Below, piece after piece: positions 8,542 to 15,754 of a stretch of 64,000 bases of DNA. A program made the position numbers and the translations under genes. How positions within the stretch are numbered: the stretch's first letter is position 1; each line of letters begins with the position of its first letter. The stretch is taken from contig NZ_JADQDN010000003.1 of assembly GCF_015694425.1 (NCBI RefSeq), forward strand, positions 1 to 64,000, written 5' to 3'. The stretch is from Microvirga terrestris. GTDB lineage: Bacteria > Pseudomonadota > Alphaproteobacteria > Rhizobiales > Beijerinckiaceae. Under the pieces are notes generated by a model. It was not told where the DNA came from, searched no databases, and worked only from the letters and a program-made list of their open reading frames with translations.

Positions 8542-9516
8542 TCACGCGGCCCTGTCAGCCGTGTCGATGGTGATATCCCCGCCGGCCACCCGGGACACGC
8601 AGGTGCACAGCTTCCTGTTCTCAGCCTTCTCCTCGTCGCTGAAGAACACGTCCCGGTGATCGACCGTCCCGGTCGTCTCGACAATATAAAGGGCGCAGAG
8701 ACCGCATTCGCCCCGCCGGCAGTCGGAAATCATGGCGACACCGGAAGCCTCCAGGGCATCGAGCATGGTCTTGTTGGGCGGAACCTCGACCTCCATCCCG
8801 AGCCGGGGAATCTTCACCTTGAAGGCCTCCGTGGCGAAACGGCCGCTATTGCCGAAGGTCTCGAAGCGCAGCTGGTCCACGGGCCGGCCGCTTCTCTGCC
8901 AAGCGCGCTTGGCCGCCTCCAGCATGCCGATGGGACCGCAGACATAGAGCTCGCCCCCGGGTGCAAGCCGAGCGATCTCCGCGTCCAGGTCGACACGGGC
9001 GCTCTCCTCGTCGAGGAACATCTGCAGCCGATCGGCGACCTCCGCCCGCATTTCTTCCGCGAGGGCCATATCCTGGCGGCTCCGGCAGGCGTAGAGCACA
9101 CGGAAATTCGCTTCAGCATGCGCCAGTGCGAGCGCCATCGTGTAGATCGGCGTGATGCCGATGCCGCCTGCGAGAAGGAGATATTCCGGTCGCCCCAAGC
9201 TGAGATCGAAGTGATTGCCTGGGGTCGAGATGCTGAGCTTGGCTCCGGGCGAGAGGCTCCACATGTAGAGCGACCCGCCGCGGCTGTCGGGCAATCGCTT
9301 GACGGCGATCCTGTAAAGCCCATCGGTACAGGCCCCGACGACCGAGTAGGAACGGACATCCGCCCGCTCCCCGATCTGCACTCCCACGTTGATGTGACTT
9401 CCCGGCGTCGGAACGACGAACTCACCCTCCGGCTCGATCTCGAAGAGCCGGATGTCCGGGGTAAGGTCCCGCACCGAGCGCAAGGTCCCTTTGCGCCATT
9501 CGACCTGCTTGCTCAT
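8542..9516 (-). CDS. Oxygenase reductase (phthalate-dioxygenase-reductase/VanB type)
   Basis: This 324-residue protein has, in order, an FAD/FMN-binding barrel (RSYSVVGA near residue 58), an NAD(H) domain (LLLAGGIGITPIYTMA near residue 110) and a C-terminal plant-type [2Fe-2S] ferredoxin (CRRGECGLC ... CTC, about residues 270-310). This order is that of class IA reductases such as VanB. It would pass electrons from NADH to the Rieske oxygenase encoded 7 bp upstream, making a two-component system. ATG at 9516 was chosen because the family N-terminus begins there and an upstream start would overlap the oxygenase. Confidence 0.9.
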   Translation of the reverse strand: MSKQVEWRKGTLRSVRDLTPDIRLFEIEPEGEFVVPTPGSHINVGVQIGERADVRSYSVVGACTDGLYRIAVKRLPDSRGGSLYMWSLSPGAKLSISTPGNHFDLSLGRPEYLLLAGGIGITPIYTMALALAHAEANFRVLYACRSRQDMALAEEMRAEVADRLQMFLDEESARVDLDAEIARLAPGGELYVCGPIGMLEAAKRAWQRSGRPVDQLRFETFGNSGRFATEAFKVKIPRLGMEVEVPPNKTMLDALEASGVAMISDCRRGECGLCALYIVETTGTVDHRDVFFSDEEKAENRKLCTCVSRVAGGDITIDTADRAA

Positions 9517-9523
9517 GGCAAAC

Positions 9524-10606
9524 CTACTCGGCCGCCTCGCTGGGCACATGAGTCGGCAGGCCATGCTCGGCTTCGAGCATCGCGTCGATCAGTTTGCGAG
9601 CCCAGAGAGCGCCGGCATCGATGTTGAGGTTGTAGAAGGGCAGCCGCGGGTTCTTGTCGATGGCCAACTGCTGGGCCTCGAGCACCACGTGATCCTGATC
9701 GTAAACGCCCTTGCCCTCATTCACATGGGCCTTGTTGATGTCCTTCGTGAGTTGCTCATCGTCCGTGCGGAAGGTTCGCACGAAGTTCCAGAAGTAGTGG
9801 CAGCTCCTATCAGTCTCAGGGGTAATAGCTGCCAGAAATGCACCATTAACACCCTGGGAGCGATCCCCCTGCGGCGCGCCCGTTCCGGTCACGGCCACGC
9901 CCACGTCACCAACCACCGTCGAGGGCGCCTGGAAATAGATGATCTGCCACCGGTCCACATGCTCACCGGGCCTGTTGAGCTGCTTGGCCCAGAACGGCGG
10001 CGGCTCGATATTGGTCATCCACCGGGTCACGGTCGCGGTGCGATCCGTATGGGTGACGTCGAAGGGCGCACTGGTAATCGCTTCGTCGCCGATGCTGCCG
10101 GCATGGACATAGGTCTCGTGCGTCAGGTCCATGAGGTTGTCGATCACGAGGCGGTAGTCGCATTTCAGGCTGTAGAACGTGCCGCCTTCGCCGACCCACT
10201 CGGTGCCATCATTCCAATGGAAATCAGGAATCTTATCGGGATCGGCAAGCGCAGGATCGCCGAGCCAAACCCAGATGAGGCGATGACGCTCGGACACCGG
10301 ATATGCGCGCACGCAGGCCGATGGATTGATGGTCTTTTGCGCCGGCATGTAGGTGCAACGTCCGGCAGCGTTGAAGACAAGCCCATGATATCCGCAGACC
10401 ACTTCGTCCCCCTTGAGGTGGCCCATGGAGAGCGGCAACAGCCGATGCCAGCACGCATCCTCAAGCGCGGTCACCTGACCGTCAGAGCGGCGGTAGAGCA
10501 CCATATCCTTGTTGCAGATCGTTCGCGCCGCCAGCTCATGTTTGATCTCATGGCTCCAGGCCGCGGCATACCAAGCATTCAGCGGGAACAGGCGCGCTTC
10601 TGTCAT
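9524..10606 (-). CDS. Rieske non-haem iron oxygenase (VanA-like O-demethylase/hydroxylase large subunit)
   Basis: This 360-residue oxygenase subunit has its Rieske cluster ligands at Cys52-x-His54 and Cys71-x2-His74. A mononuclear iron site NLMDLTHETYVH (Asn/Asp-x2-Asp-x2-His-x4-His) lies near residue 155. The length and motif spacing match the vanillate O-demethylase oxygenase (VanA) branch, which demethylates methoxybenzoates or hydroxylates related acids. The start ATG has an excellent ribosome site (GAGGAGGAAGACG). With the downstream VanB-like reductase it forms a two-gene unit that has its own promoter region with two TGTATACA palindromes. The substrate is inferred only as an aromatic acid feeding LigAB-type cleavage. 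Confidence 0.88.
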   Translation of the reverse strand: MTEARLFPLNAWYAAAWSHEIKHELAARTICNKDMVLYRRSDGQVTALEDACWHRLLPLSMGHLKGDEVVCGYHGLVFNAAGRCTYMPAQKTINPSACVRAYPVSERHRLIWVWLGDPALADPDKIPDFHWNDGTEWVGEGGTFYSLKCDYRLVIDNLMDLTHETYVHAGSIGDEAITSAPFDVTHTDRTATVTRWMTNIEPPPFWAKQLNRPGEHVDRWQIIYFQAPSTVVGDVGVAVTGTGAPQGDRSQGVNGAFLAAITPETDRSCHYFWNFVRTFRTDDEQLTKDINKAHVNEGKGVYDQDHVVLEAQQLAIDKNPRLPFYNLNIDAGALWARKLIDAMLEAEHGLPTHVPSEAAE

Positions 10607-10629
10607 CGTCTTCCTCCTCGAATGCAGAA

Positions 10630-10637
10630 TGTATACA
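10630..10637. promoter_or_regulatory. Putative GntR/FCD operator, proximal copy (TGTATACA)
   Basis: The perfect 8-bp palindrome TGTATACA lies 24 bp upstream of the Rieske oxygenase start and about 18 bp downstream of a TATAAT -10 hexamer. That is a position suited to repression. It is repeated at 10725-10732, and the core matches the GTATAC-type sites of FadR/FCD regulators. Confidence 0.5.
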
Positions 10638-10654
10638 GCATCGTGTTCGGAACA

Positions 10655-10660
10655 ATTATA
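10655..10660 (-). promoter_or_regulatory. Putative -10 element of the Rieske oxygenase promoter
   Basis: On the minus strand this reads TATAAT in an otherwise AT-rich 176-bp gap. No convincing -35 box at 16-18 bp was found, so the promoter may need an activator. Confidence 0.35.
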
Positions 10661-10724
10661 CGAATGGCTATTATGACCAAATTCCGTTGCTGCAGAGCAA
10701 AAATATGATGGATACGAATAACGG

Positions 10725-10732
10725 TGTATACA
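10725..10732. promoter_or_regulatory. Putative GntR/FCD operator, distal copy (TGTATACA)
   Basis: This is the second copy of the same 8-bp palindrome, 95 bp (about nine helical turns) from the proximal copy. The spacing would allow a looped dimer-of-dimers. Confidence 0.45.
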
Positions 10733-10738
10733 TAACAG

Positions 10739-10768
10739 AAAAGCGCTACAGGTCAGTGCAGCGCTTTT
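10739..10768 (-). terminator. Rho-independent-like terminator after second livJ
   Basis: A 9-bp stem (AAAAGCGCT / AGCGCTTTT) with a 12-nt loop follows the livJ2 stop codon. On the minus strand the stem ends in a TTTT run, which separates livJ2 from the downstream oxygenase promoter. Confidence 0.65.
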
Positions 10769-10775
10769 TGATTTT

Positions 10776-11126
10776 GTTGAGATCAATTGGCCTTGGCGGC
10801 CTTGACCGGATCCTTGACGTTCGGGATCGTGGCAAACTCCACATTGTAGAGCTCCCCGTCCTTGCGCTCCACCTTGCGCACATAGATGTTCTGCACGATG
10901 TCGCGGGTCTGCGGGTCGATGGACACCGGTCCGCGCGGGCTGGTCCAGCTTAGGCCCTTCATGGCATCGATCAGCGCCTGACCGCCTTGACCGTTGGTCT
11001 TCTTCAGGCCCTCGTAGATCAGGTGCATGCCGTCATAGCCGCCTACCGCCATGAAGTTCGGCCGCATGTTCGGGTTCGCCTTCTTGAAGGCTTCCACGAA
11101 CGCCTTGTTCTCCGGGCTGTCGTGAG
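10776..11126. repeat. 351-bp identity block, copy 2 (3' end of second livJ)
   Basis: This is the exact copy of 6517-6867. It is in the same orientation, 4,259 bp away, and also includes the stop codon and 7 bp beyond. Confidence 0.9.
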
Positions 11127-11958
11127 ATGCGGAATAGTGGTGGCTCGTAATGGTACCCAGCGCCACGTCCCCAATGTTGTTGAGCAGATCATCGTCCGTC
11201 ACGCTTCCTTCCGCGAGAAGACGAATGCCACTCTTATCGAGACCGCGCTCCACGAACTGCTTCATGAACTGCGCGCCCACACCTGAGGGCACGAAGGCCA
11301 AGAGCGCGTCGGGTTTGGCATCGGCGACCTTCTGCAGGAAGGGCGAGAAGTCGGGGTTCGCCAGCGGCACACGTAGGTTCTCAACCTGACCGCCGGCCTT
11401 GGTGAAGACTTCCGTGAAGGATTTTTCCACGTCGATACCCGGACCGTAATCCGACACCAGGGTAACGACCTTCTTGAGACCGTTTTTAGCAGCCCAATCA
11501 GCAAGAGGAACGGTGGCTTGCGCCGCCGTGAAGCTGGTGCGCACGATGAAGGGTGAGGCTTCCGTGATCGTTGAGGTCGCCGCTGCCATCACCACCGCAG
11601 GAACCTTGCCCTGTGTCGCCAATGGACCTGAGGCAAGTGCCAGCGGGGTGAGGCCGAAGCCGGCCATGACGCTGATCTTGTCGTTGACGATCAGCTCCTG
11701 GGCCAAGCGCTTGGTCACGTCCGCCACGCCGGTGTCGTCCTTCACGATGAGCTGGATCGTCTTGCCCGCCACCGTGTCGCCCTTCTGCTGCATATACAGC
11801 TTGGCGGCCGCTTCGATCTGCCGACCCGTCGAGGCGAACGGCCCCGTCATCGGCAGAATGAGACCGATCTTCACCGTCTCCTGCGCCAACGCTGCACCGC
11901 CAAGAGCCAGCGTGCTCGCGGCTACCCCCGCAGCCCTCAACAATGTTCTTCTTTTCAT
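10783..11958 (-). CDS. Liv-type periplasmic substrate-binding protein (second copy)
   Basis: This 391-residue paralogue of the protein at 6524-7699 has its own signal peptide (MKRRTLLRAAGVAASTLALGG) and the same Peripla_BP_6 fold. The two differ mainly between residues ~95 and ~275, and their DNA is identical over the last 351 bp. No permease genes follow it, so it probably feeds the same LivHMGF complex with a second ligand range. It lies between the YciI and Rieske genes and is closed by its own terminator hairpin. Confidence 0.92.
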   Translation of the reverse strand: MKRRTLLRAAGVAASTLALGGAALAQETVKIGLILPMTGPFASTGRQIEAAAKLYMQQKGDTVAGKTIQLIVKDDTGVADVTKRLAQELIVNDKISVMAGFGLTPLALASGPLATQGKVPAVVMAAATSTITEASPFIVRTSFTAAQATVPLADWAAKNGLKKVVTLVSDYGPGIDVEKSFTEVFTKAGGQVENLRVPLANPDFSPFLQKVADAKPDALLAFVPSGVGAQFMKQFVERGLDKSGIRLLAEGSVTDDDLLNNIGDVALGTITSHHYSASHDSPENKAFVEAFKKANPNMRPNFMAVGGYDGMHLIYEGLKKTNGQGGQALIDAMKGLSWTSPRGPVSIDPQTRDIVQNIYVRKVERKDGELYNVEFATIPNVKDPVKAAKAN

Positions 11959-12021
11959 CCGCTTCCTCCTGATAAATATTATGATCCGAGTTCTTGACGA
12001 CCCGGCTTCATGTTGCCGTCA

Positions 12022-12336
12022 CTACTGTGTCATGGGATCAATCCGATGGGCCTGGAACCGTGAGGCTAGAGCCGTGATCTCGATGGATTCGATGAGACCG
12101 GCGCGAGCATAAGGATCGTTCTCAGCGAAAGTCTGAGCAGCTTCCCGCGTCGGAGCCTTAAGGATCCCGAAATTTCCCAGCGGCGTCTCGGCATCATCCT
12201 CCGTCAAGGCACTGCCGATCAGCACCCGAGCGAGACCGCCTCCACCTGTGGCAACGTGCTGGCGATGCGCATCTCTGTGCTGTTCGCGCAGGTCCGCCAC
12301 GCCTGGCTTATGGCGGCAGATCATGAGCCAATACAT
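12022..12336 (-). CDS. YciI-family small protein
   Basis: This 104-residue protein starts MYWLMICRHKPG and has the YCII-family pattern HRQHV...VLIGSAL and a C-terminal NDPYARAGLIESIEI segment, in a dimeric ferredoxin-like fold. Such proteins have a His/Asp pair and turn up in chlorinated and methoxylated aromatic clusters (for example muconolactone-isomerase-like or dehalogenase-like roles). It follows ligB by 4 bp, so it is part of the ligAB operon. The reaction is unknown. Confidence 0.82.
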   Translation of the reverse strand: MYWLMICRHKPGVADLREQHRDAHRQHVATGGGGLARVLIGSALTEDDAETPLGNFGILKAPTREAAQTFAENDPYARAGLIESIEITALASRFQAHRIDPMTQ

Positions 12337-12340
12337 GGCG

Positions 12341-13207
12341 CTATGCCGCCACGGCCGGAGAGGCAGCTGCCTTGTTCTCCATCACGATCATGCCGGCTCC
12401 TGTCATGGAAGCGGGGACGAAATAATGCTTGTGACGCACCACCACGTCACGATCCATGGCGCCACGCATGACAAGCCACATCATCAGTTCCGCCCCCTCA
12501 CTGCCGAACATCTCGACATATTGCTCCCGTGACATGTTCGCGAGCCTGTCGGGATCGGTGGCGATGTCATTCAGGAAGGCTCGATCAGCCTCCGGGTTCA
12601 CAAACCCCGCACGGGCTCCCTGAAGCTGGTGGGACAGGCCACCCGTGCCGAGAATGACGAAGCGCTCATCACCCGGGTAGCTCTCGATGGCCTGCCGCAG
12701 AACGCGGCCCATCTCGTAGCAGCGGCTCGGAAGCGGGATCGGGTATTGGATCACGTTGACGAAGATCGGCACCACCCGTACCGGCCACTCGGCGGGGCGG
12801 CCCCAGAACAGCTCCATCGGCACCTGAATGCCGTGATCCACCTCGATCTCCTGGCAGATCATCGGGTCGAACCGGTTCTCGATCAGGGTGTCGATGAAGT
12901 GCCAAGAGAAATCGACAGCTCCTCTGAAAGGTGAGATTGCGCGGGGGCCCCAACCCTCGTCGACCGGGCGATATTCCTCGGCACAACCAACCGCGAAAGT
13001 CGGCACCTTGTCGAGGAAGAAGGAATTGCCATGGTCGTTAAAGATCACGACCGCTACATCGGGCTTATGCTCCTTCACCCATTCCTGTCCCGGAATGTAT
13101 CCGTCGAAGAATGGCTTCCAATCCGGCGTGTCGCGCAAACCTTTGTCGATCGCTGCCCCGATTGAGGGAACGTGGGACGTCCCCAATCCACCGATGAGCT
13201 TCGCCAT
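12341..13207 (-). CDS. ligB: Class III extradiol dioxygenase beta subunit (LigB, protocatechuate 4,5-dioxygenase type)
   Basis: This 288-residue catalytic subunit has iron ligands at His12 (GTSHVPS), His59 (NDHGNS) and about Glu240 (GSEGAELMMWL), with the acid/base His in GTGGLSHQLQG. The whole length aligns with LigB of the LigAB protocatechuate 4,5-dioxygenase. It opens the ring of protocatechuate- or gallate-type diols between C4 and C5. The ATG shares one base with the stop of the ligA gene (TAATG), which shows coupling of the two subunits. LigAB-type enzymes can also cleave gallate, which here would lead straight to the galDBC steps encoded 2.5 kb away. Confidence 0.93.
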   Translation of the reverse strand: MAKLIGGLGTSHVPSIGAAIDKGLRDTPDWKPFFDGYIPGQEWVKEHKPDVAVVIFNDHGNSFFLDKVPTFAVGCAEEYRPVDEGWGPRAISPFRGAVDFSWHFIDTLIENRFDPMICQEIEVDHGIQVPMELFWGRPAEWPVRVVPIFVNVIQYPIPLPSRCYEMGRVLRQAIESYPGDERFVILGTGGLSHQLQGARAGFVNPEADRAFLNDIATDPDRLANMSREQYVEMFGSEGAELMMWLVMRGAMDRDVVVRHKHYFVPASMTGAGMIVMENKAAASPAVAA

Positions 13208-13560
13208 TACACATTCTTCCCTAAACGGTTGCGCAGGAAATCGTCGTGCTCCATGCCCGCCTGATGGGCGCCGATCTCGGTGATGCGGACAGGGTCGACG
13301 GCGGAAATCTTGAGAATGAAGAAGAGATTGCCGCCAAGCCGTACCATCTCGCGCCAATTGCGCGTCATGACAGCCTCCTTCTCTTCCAGCGTCAGACTAA
13401 AGCGGTCGAGATAGGCGCTTTCATCCTGCTTGAAGGCCTCGCGGTTTTCAGGCCTGCTCAAGCCCATGGCCATCTTGTTGATGCGGTATCCGCCCAGCGA
13501 ACGCTTGCGGTCGAAGAGCGGCGTATCGGGAATGCGATCCTGCCCTGGCTTCTCATCCAT
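13207..13560 (-). CDS. ligA: Class III extradiol dioxygenase alpha subunit (LigA type)
   Basis: This 117-residue all-helical subunit shows LigA family motifs: GYRINKMAMGLSRPENREAFKQDE near residue 25 and MVRLGGNLFFILKI followed by EIGAHQAGM in the C-terminal half. It caps the active site of LigB, whose gene starts on its stop codon. The gene overlaps the alpha/beta-hydrolase gene upstream by 8 bp. The upstream in-frame start (13614) lies inside that gene and is not favoured. Confidence 0.9.
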   Translation of the reverse strand: MDEKPGQDRIPDTPLFDRKRSLGGYRINKMAMGLSRPENREAFKQDESAYLDRFSLTLEEKEAVMTRNWREMVRLGGNLFFILKISAVDPVRITEIGAHQAGMEHDDFLRNRLGKNV

Positions 13561-14320
13561 GATGTCGGCTCTCCATCGCTGCAGCGCCGTGCGCGCCTGC
13601 AAGCTTGTTCTCAAAGCCCAGCCAGCGCAACAGAGCGTTAGATACCTGCTCCGGCTGCTCGAGCAGGGTCATGTGACCGCTGTCTTCGATGATCACCAGT
13701 TCCGCATCGGGAATCTGGGTCGCCATCTCCTCATGCTGTGCGAGCGGGCTCCAGCGATCCTGGCGGCCAACCATGACCAGGGTTGGACATTTGATATGTG
13801 CAAGACGCGGCACCAAGTTTGGGCGGTTGAGAAGCGCCCGAATCTGCCGCTGATGCTGCTCAGGAGTTGCCCGCACCACCATCTCCTTAAGAGGAGAAAG
13901 AAGCGCCCGATCCTCCATCCGATCCGCATGGACCATGGGCGGGAGCCATCGGTCGGCGAGAGCGCCCATACCCTCCGAAAAAGCCAGATCCACCAGTACC
14001 TGCCGCTTGGCCTCCTCGCCCTCCCGACGAGAATCGATCCCGGTGTCGATGAGGGCAAGCATTACGATGCGCTCCGGCGCCAGATGCACCATCTCCATGG
14101 CGACACGGGCGCCCATGGAATGGCCGATGGCGATGATCGGCCCCTCCACCATCGCTAGCGCTGACCGCGCCATGGCCTCAAGGGAGTCATGCTCTGAAAA
14201 GTCGGTGATGAGAACATGGGCGCAGGGGCGCAGGGCCTCGGCTTGCGCCGCCCATACACTCGCATCGCAAAGGAGCCCCGGCAGAAGAAGGATCGTCGGA
14301 CGATCGCCCCCCGCCGTCAC
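13553..14320 (-). CDS. Alpha/beta hydrolase
   Basis: This 255-residue hydrolase has the oxyanion-hole region LLLPGLLCDASVW (about 11-23), the nucleophile elbow GHSMG (Ser near residue 96), the acid Asp in GRQDRWSP and His in DSGHMTLLEQP near residue 221, giving a complete catalytic triad. It starts at GTG in a GTGA overlap with the stop of the truncated LigI-like ORF upstream, and it runs 8 bp into ligA. Position suggests hydrolysis of an ester or ring-cleavage product feeding the LigAB pathway. The substrate is unknown. Confidence 0.87.
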   Translation of the reverse strand: MTAGGDRPTILLLPGLLCDASVWAAQAEALRPCAHVLITDFSEHDSLEAMARSALAMVEGPIIAIGHSMGARVAMEMVHLAPERIVMLALIDTGIDSRREGEEAKRQVLVDLAFSEGMGALADRWLPPMVHADRMEDRALLSPLKEMVVRATPEQHQRQIRALLNRPNLVPRLAHIKCPTLVMVGRQDRWSPLAQHEEMATQIPDAELVIIEDSGHMTLLEQPEQVSNALLRWLGFENKLAGAHGAAAMESRHHG

Positions 14321-14583
14321 TGTTGCACTCCAAAAGGCGAAGCTGAATGAACCGCAATCAACGAATCCCCCTCACTGCTTCGGAATATTGCTCTCTCAAT
14401 GACCGCCCGCGTGATACTAAAACCTTCACGCAGGGTGTGAAGCATATCAGGGCGCTTCGCCACATAGGGATAGGGGCGATCAGGCCCATTAATGTGGCAA
14501 TGGGCATCATGGTTTCCGCCCTGAAGCTTGAACGATGGGCTCCTCAGGTCGGGATATAGCGAGATCCTAGGCACTGACGTCAT
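14317..14583 (-). pseudogene. Truncated 2-pyrone-4,6-dicarboxylate hydrolase-like (LigI-family amidohydrolase) remnant
   Basis: The 88-codon frame starts with a normal LigI-family N-terminus: PSFKLQGG then DAHCHINGP with the metal-binding HxH, then YPYV and RPDMLHTLREGF...ITRAVI, matching the usual PDML..LR...F.R.VI region with a short internal deletion. The protein stops after about 88 residues where the family has about 290, so the remaining metal ligands are lost. Its TGA overlaps the GTG start of the alpha/beta hydrolase, so it may still be translated and serve as a leader for the operon. The call rests on motif recognition only. Confidence 0.6.
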
Positions 14584-14642
14584 TCGCCGGGTTGGCCCTC
14601 ATTATGAGATCTAGGCATCCTAAAAGATCTGACGCGGCCGCA

Positions 14643-14658
14643 ATGAAGCAAATGGTTT
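14643..14658. promoter_or_regulatory. Putative LysR-regulator binding site upstream of lysR/ligAB operon
   Basis: The sequence ATGAAGCAAATGGTTT is the reverse complement, with 15 of 16 matches, of a site after the lysR gene (15685-15700). The half ATGAAGCA is mirrored by TGCTTCAT at 14680-14687, giving an inverted repeat. The gap 14584-14719 holds the divergent starts. Confidence 0.5.
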
Positions 14659-14719
14659 ATTTTTGCTGATTGATGAATCTGCTTCATATATAGCAGCAAG
14701 CCCGAACTATGGATCCTTC

Positions 14720-15682
14720 ATGCGCATCGACTTCCTGGGCCTTCATGCCTTCGTGGCCATCGCGGAACGTGGCAGCTTCCAACTGGCGGCGGCGCATCTC
14801 AACCTGTCGCAGACGGCGCTCAGTCACAGGATTCGCAAGCTGGAAGAGGATCTCGGGGTGAAGCTCCTGTCCCGCACCACCCGGGAGGTATCTCTAACGC
14901 AGGCCGGCCTCAACCTGCTGCCCAAGGTCAAGGCCACCATTGAAAGCCTGTCGATTTCCCTGGACGAACTCCGCCATGAAGGGCACAGCCGTCAGGAGAC
15001 GTTGTCCATCGGATGTTTGCCAACCATTGCGTCGGGCCGCCTGCCCCTTGCGCTACGCCGCTTCCAGGAACGGCATCCCGATGTGGTTCTCCGGATCTAC
15101 GACAACTCAGCCACCGAGATCAGCAACCTAGTTCAGGAGGGCACCATCGCGTTCGGCATCACCCTGGTTGCCGCTCATCGCTGGGATTTCGACATCGAGA
15201 TGCTGATCAAGGACCCTTTCACCCTAGTCTGTCCGGAGGACCACCCTCTGGCTTCCCAGCCCAACGTGAGTTGGTCCGATCTCACGGAAGAACCGCTGAT
15301 CAGGATCAGCCCGCAGACAGGAAATCGCATGATCATCGACGATGCCTTAGGGAGCCGCCGAGAGGGACTGACCTGGCGCTTCGAGGTTCAGCACATCCAG
15401 ACGGCCGTTGCTCTGGTCAAGGCCGGTGTCGCTCTGACCGTAATTCCCAGCCGCGCCTTCGAATCCGTCGATCAGCGTGGCCTAAAGCTCGTACCTCTGC
15501 GCAACCCAAGCATCACGCGCCAGCTCGGCATCGTTTCACGGCGGGGCACCCCACTATCGCCGCTAGCCGATGAACTCCGCAGGATCATCGTCCAAGTCTT
15601 CACAGGTGAGGGGCAAGCCTCGCAGAAGCGCGCCGCCAAGAAACCCGCAAACAACGTGAATAAAATTCATCAAAAGCCATAA
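14720..15682 (+). CDS. LysR-family transcriptional regulator
   Basis: This 320-residue protein has an N-terminal winged HTH (about residues 1-60; ERGSFQLAAAHLNLSQTALSHRIRKLEEDLG) and a C-terminal periplasmic-binding-like effector domain. It is of normal LysR length. ATG at 14720 matches the family start (MRIDFLGLHAFV). A TTG further upstream in frame is possible but would overlap the proposed operator. It is divergent from the ligAB operon and lies in front of the galDBC-type operon, with near-identical candidate sites on both sides. It is therefore probably the activator of both arms, answering to a ring-cleavage or aromatic acid ligand. Confidence 0.9.
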   Translation: MRIDFLGLHAFVAIAERGSFQLAAAHLNLSQTALSHRIRKLEEDLGVKLLSRTTREVSLTQAGLNLLPKVKATIESLSISLDELRHEGHSRQETLSIGCLPTIASGRLPLALRRFQERHPDVVLRIYDNSATEISNLVQEGTIAFGITLVAAHRWDFDIEMLIKDPFTLVCPEDHPLASQPNVSWSDLTEEPLIRISPQTGNRMIIDDALGSRREGLTWRFEVQHIQTAVALVKAGVALTVIPSRAFESVDQRGLKLVPLRNPSITRQLGIVSRRGTPLSPLADELRRIIVQVFTGEGQASQKRAAKKPANNVNKIHQKP

Positions 15683-15684
15683 AC

Positions 15685-15700
15685 AAACCATTTGCTGCAT
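15685..15700. promoter_or_regulatory. Putative LysR-regulator binding site upstream of galDBC-type operon
   Basis: AAACCATTTGCTGCAT lies 55 bp before the tautomerase gene and directly after the lysR stop codon. It matches the inverted site at 14643-14658 in 15 of 16 positions. Confidence 0.5.
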
Positions 15701-15754
15701 AAAGCCCCCTGATGCACCCTCCTGGAACCATTCACCAATCTAGGGAGAGGGACC

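Noticed and set aside
9452-10708. 418-codon plus-strand frame across the Rieske oxygenase
   Set aside because: It is antisense to a gene with complete Rieske and iron motifs; the translation has no family pattern.
6524-11958. A composite transposon or genomic island bounded by the livJ repeats
   Set aside because: No transposase, inverted ends or target duplications are seen. The repeats are coding 3' ends in the same orientation, which suits conversion better.
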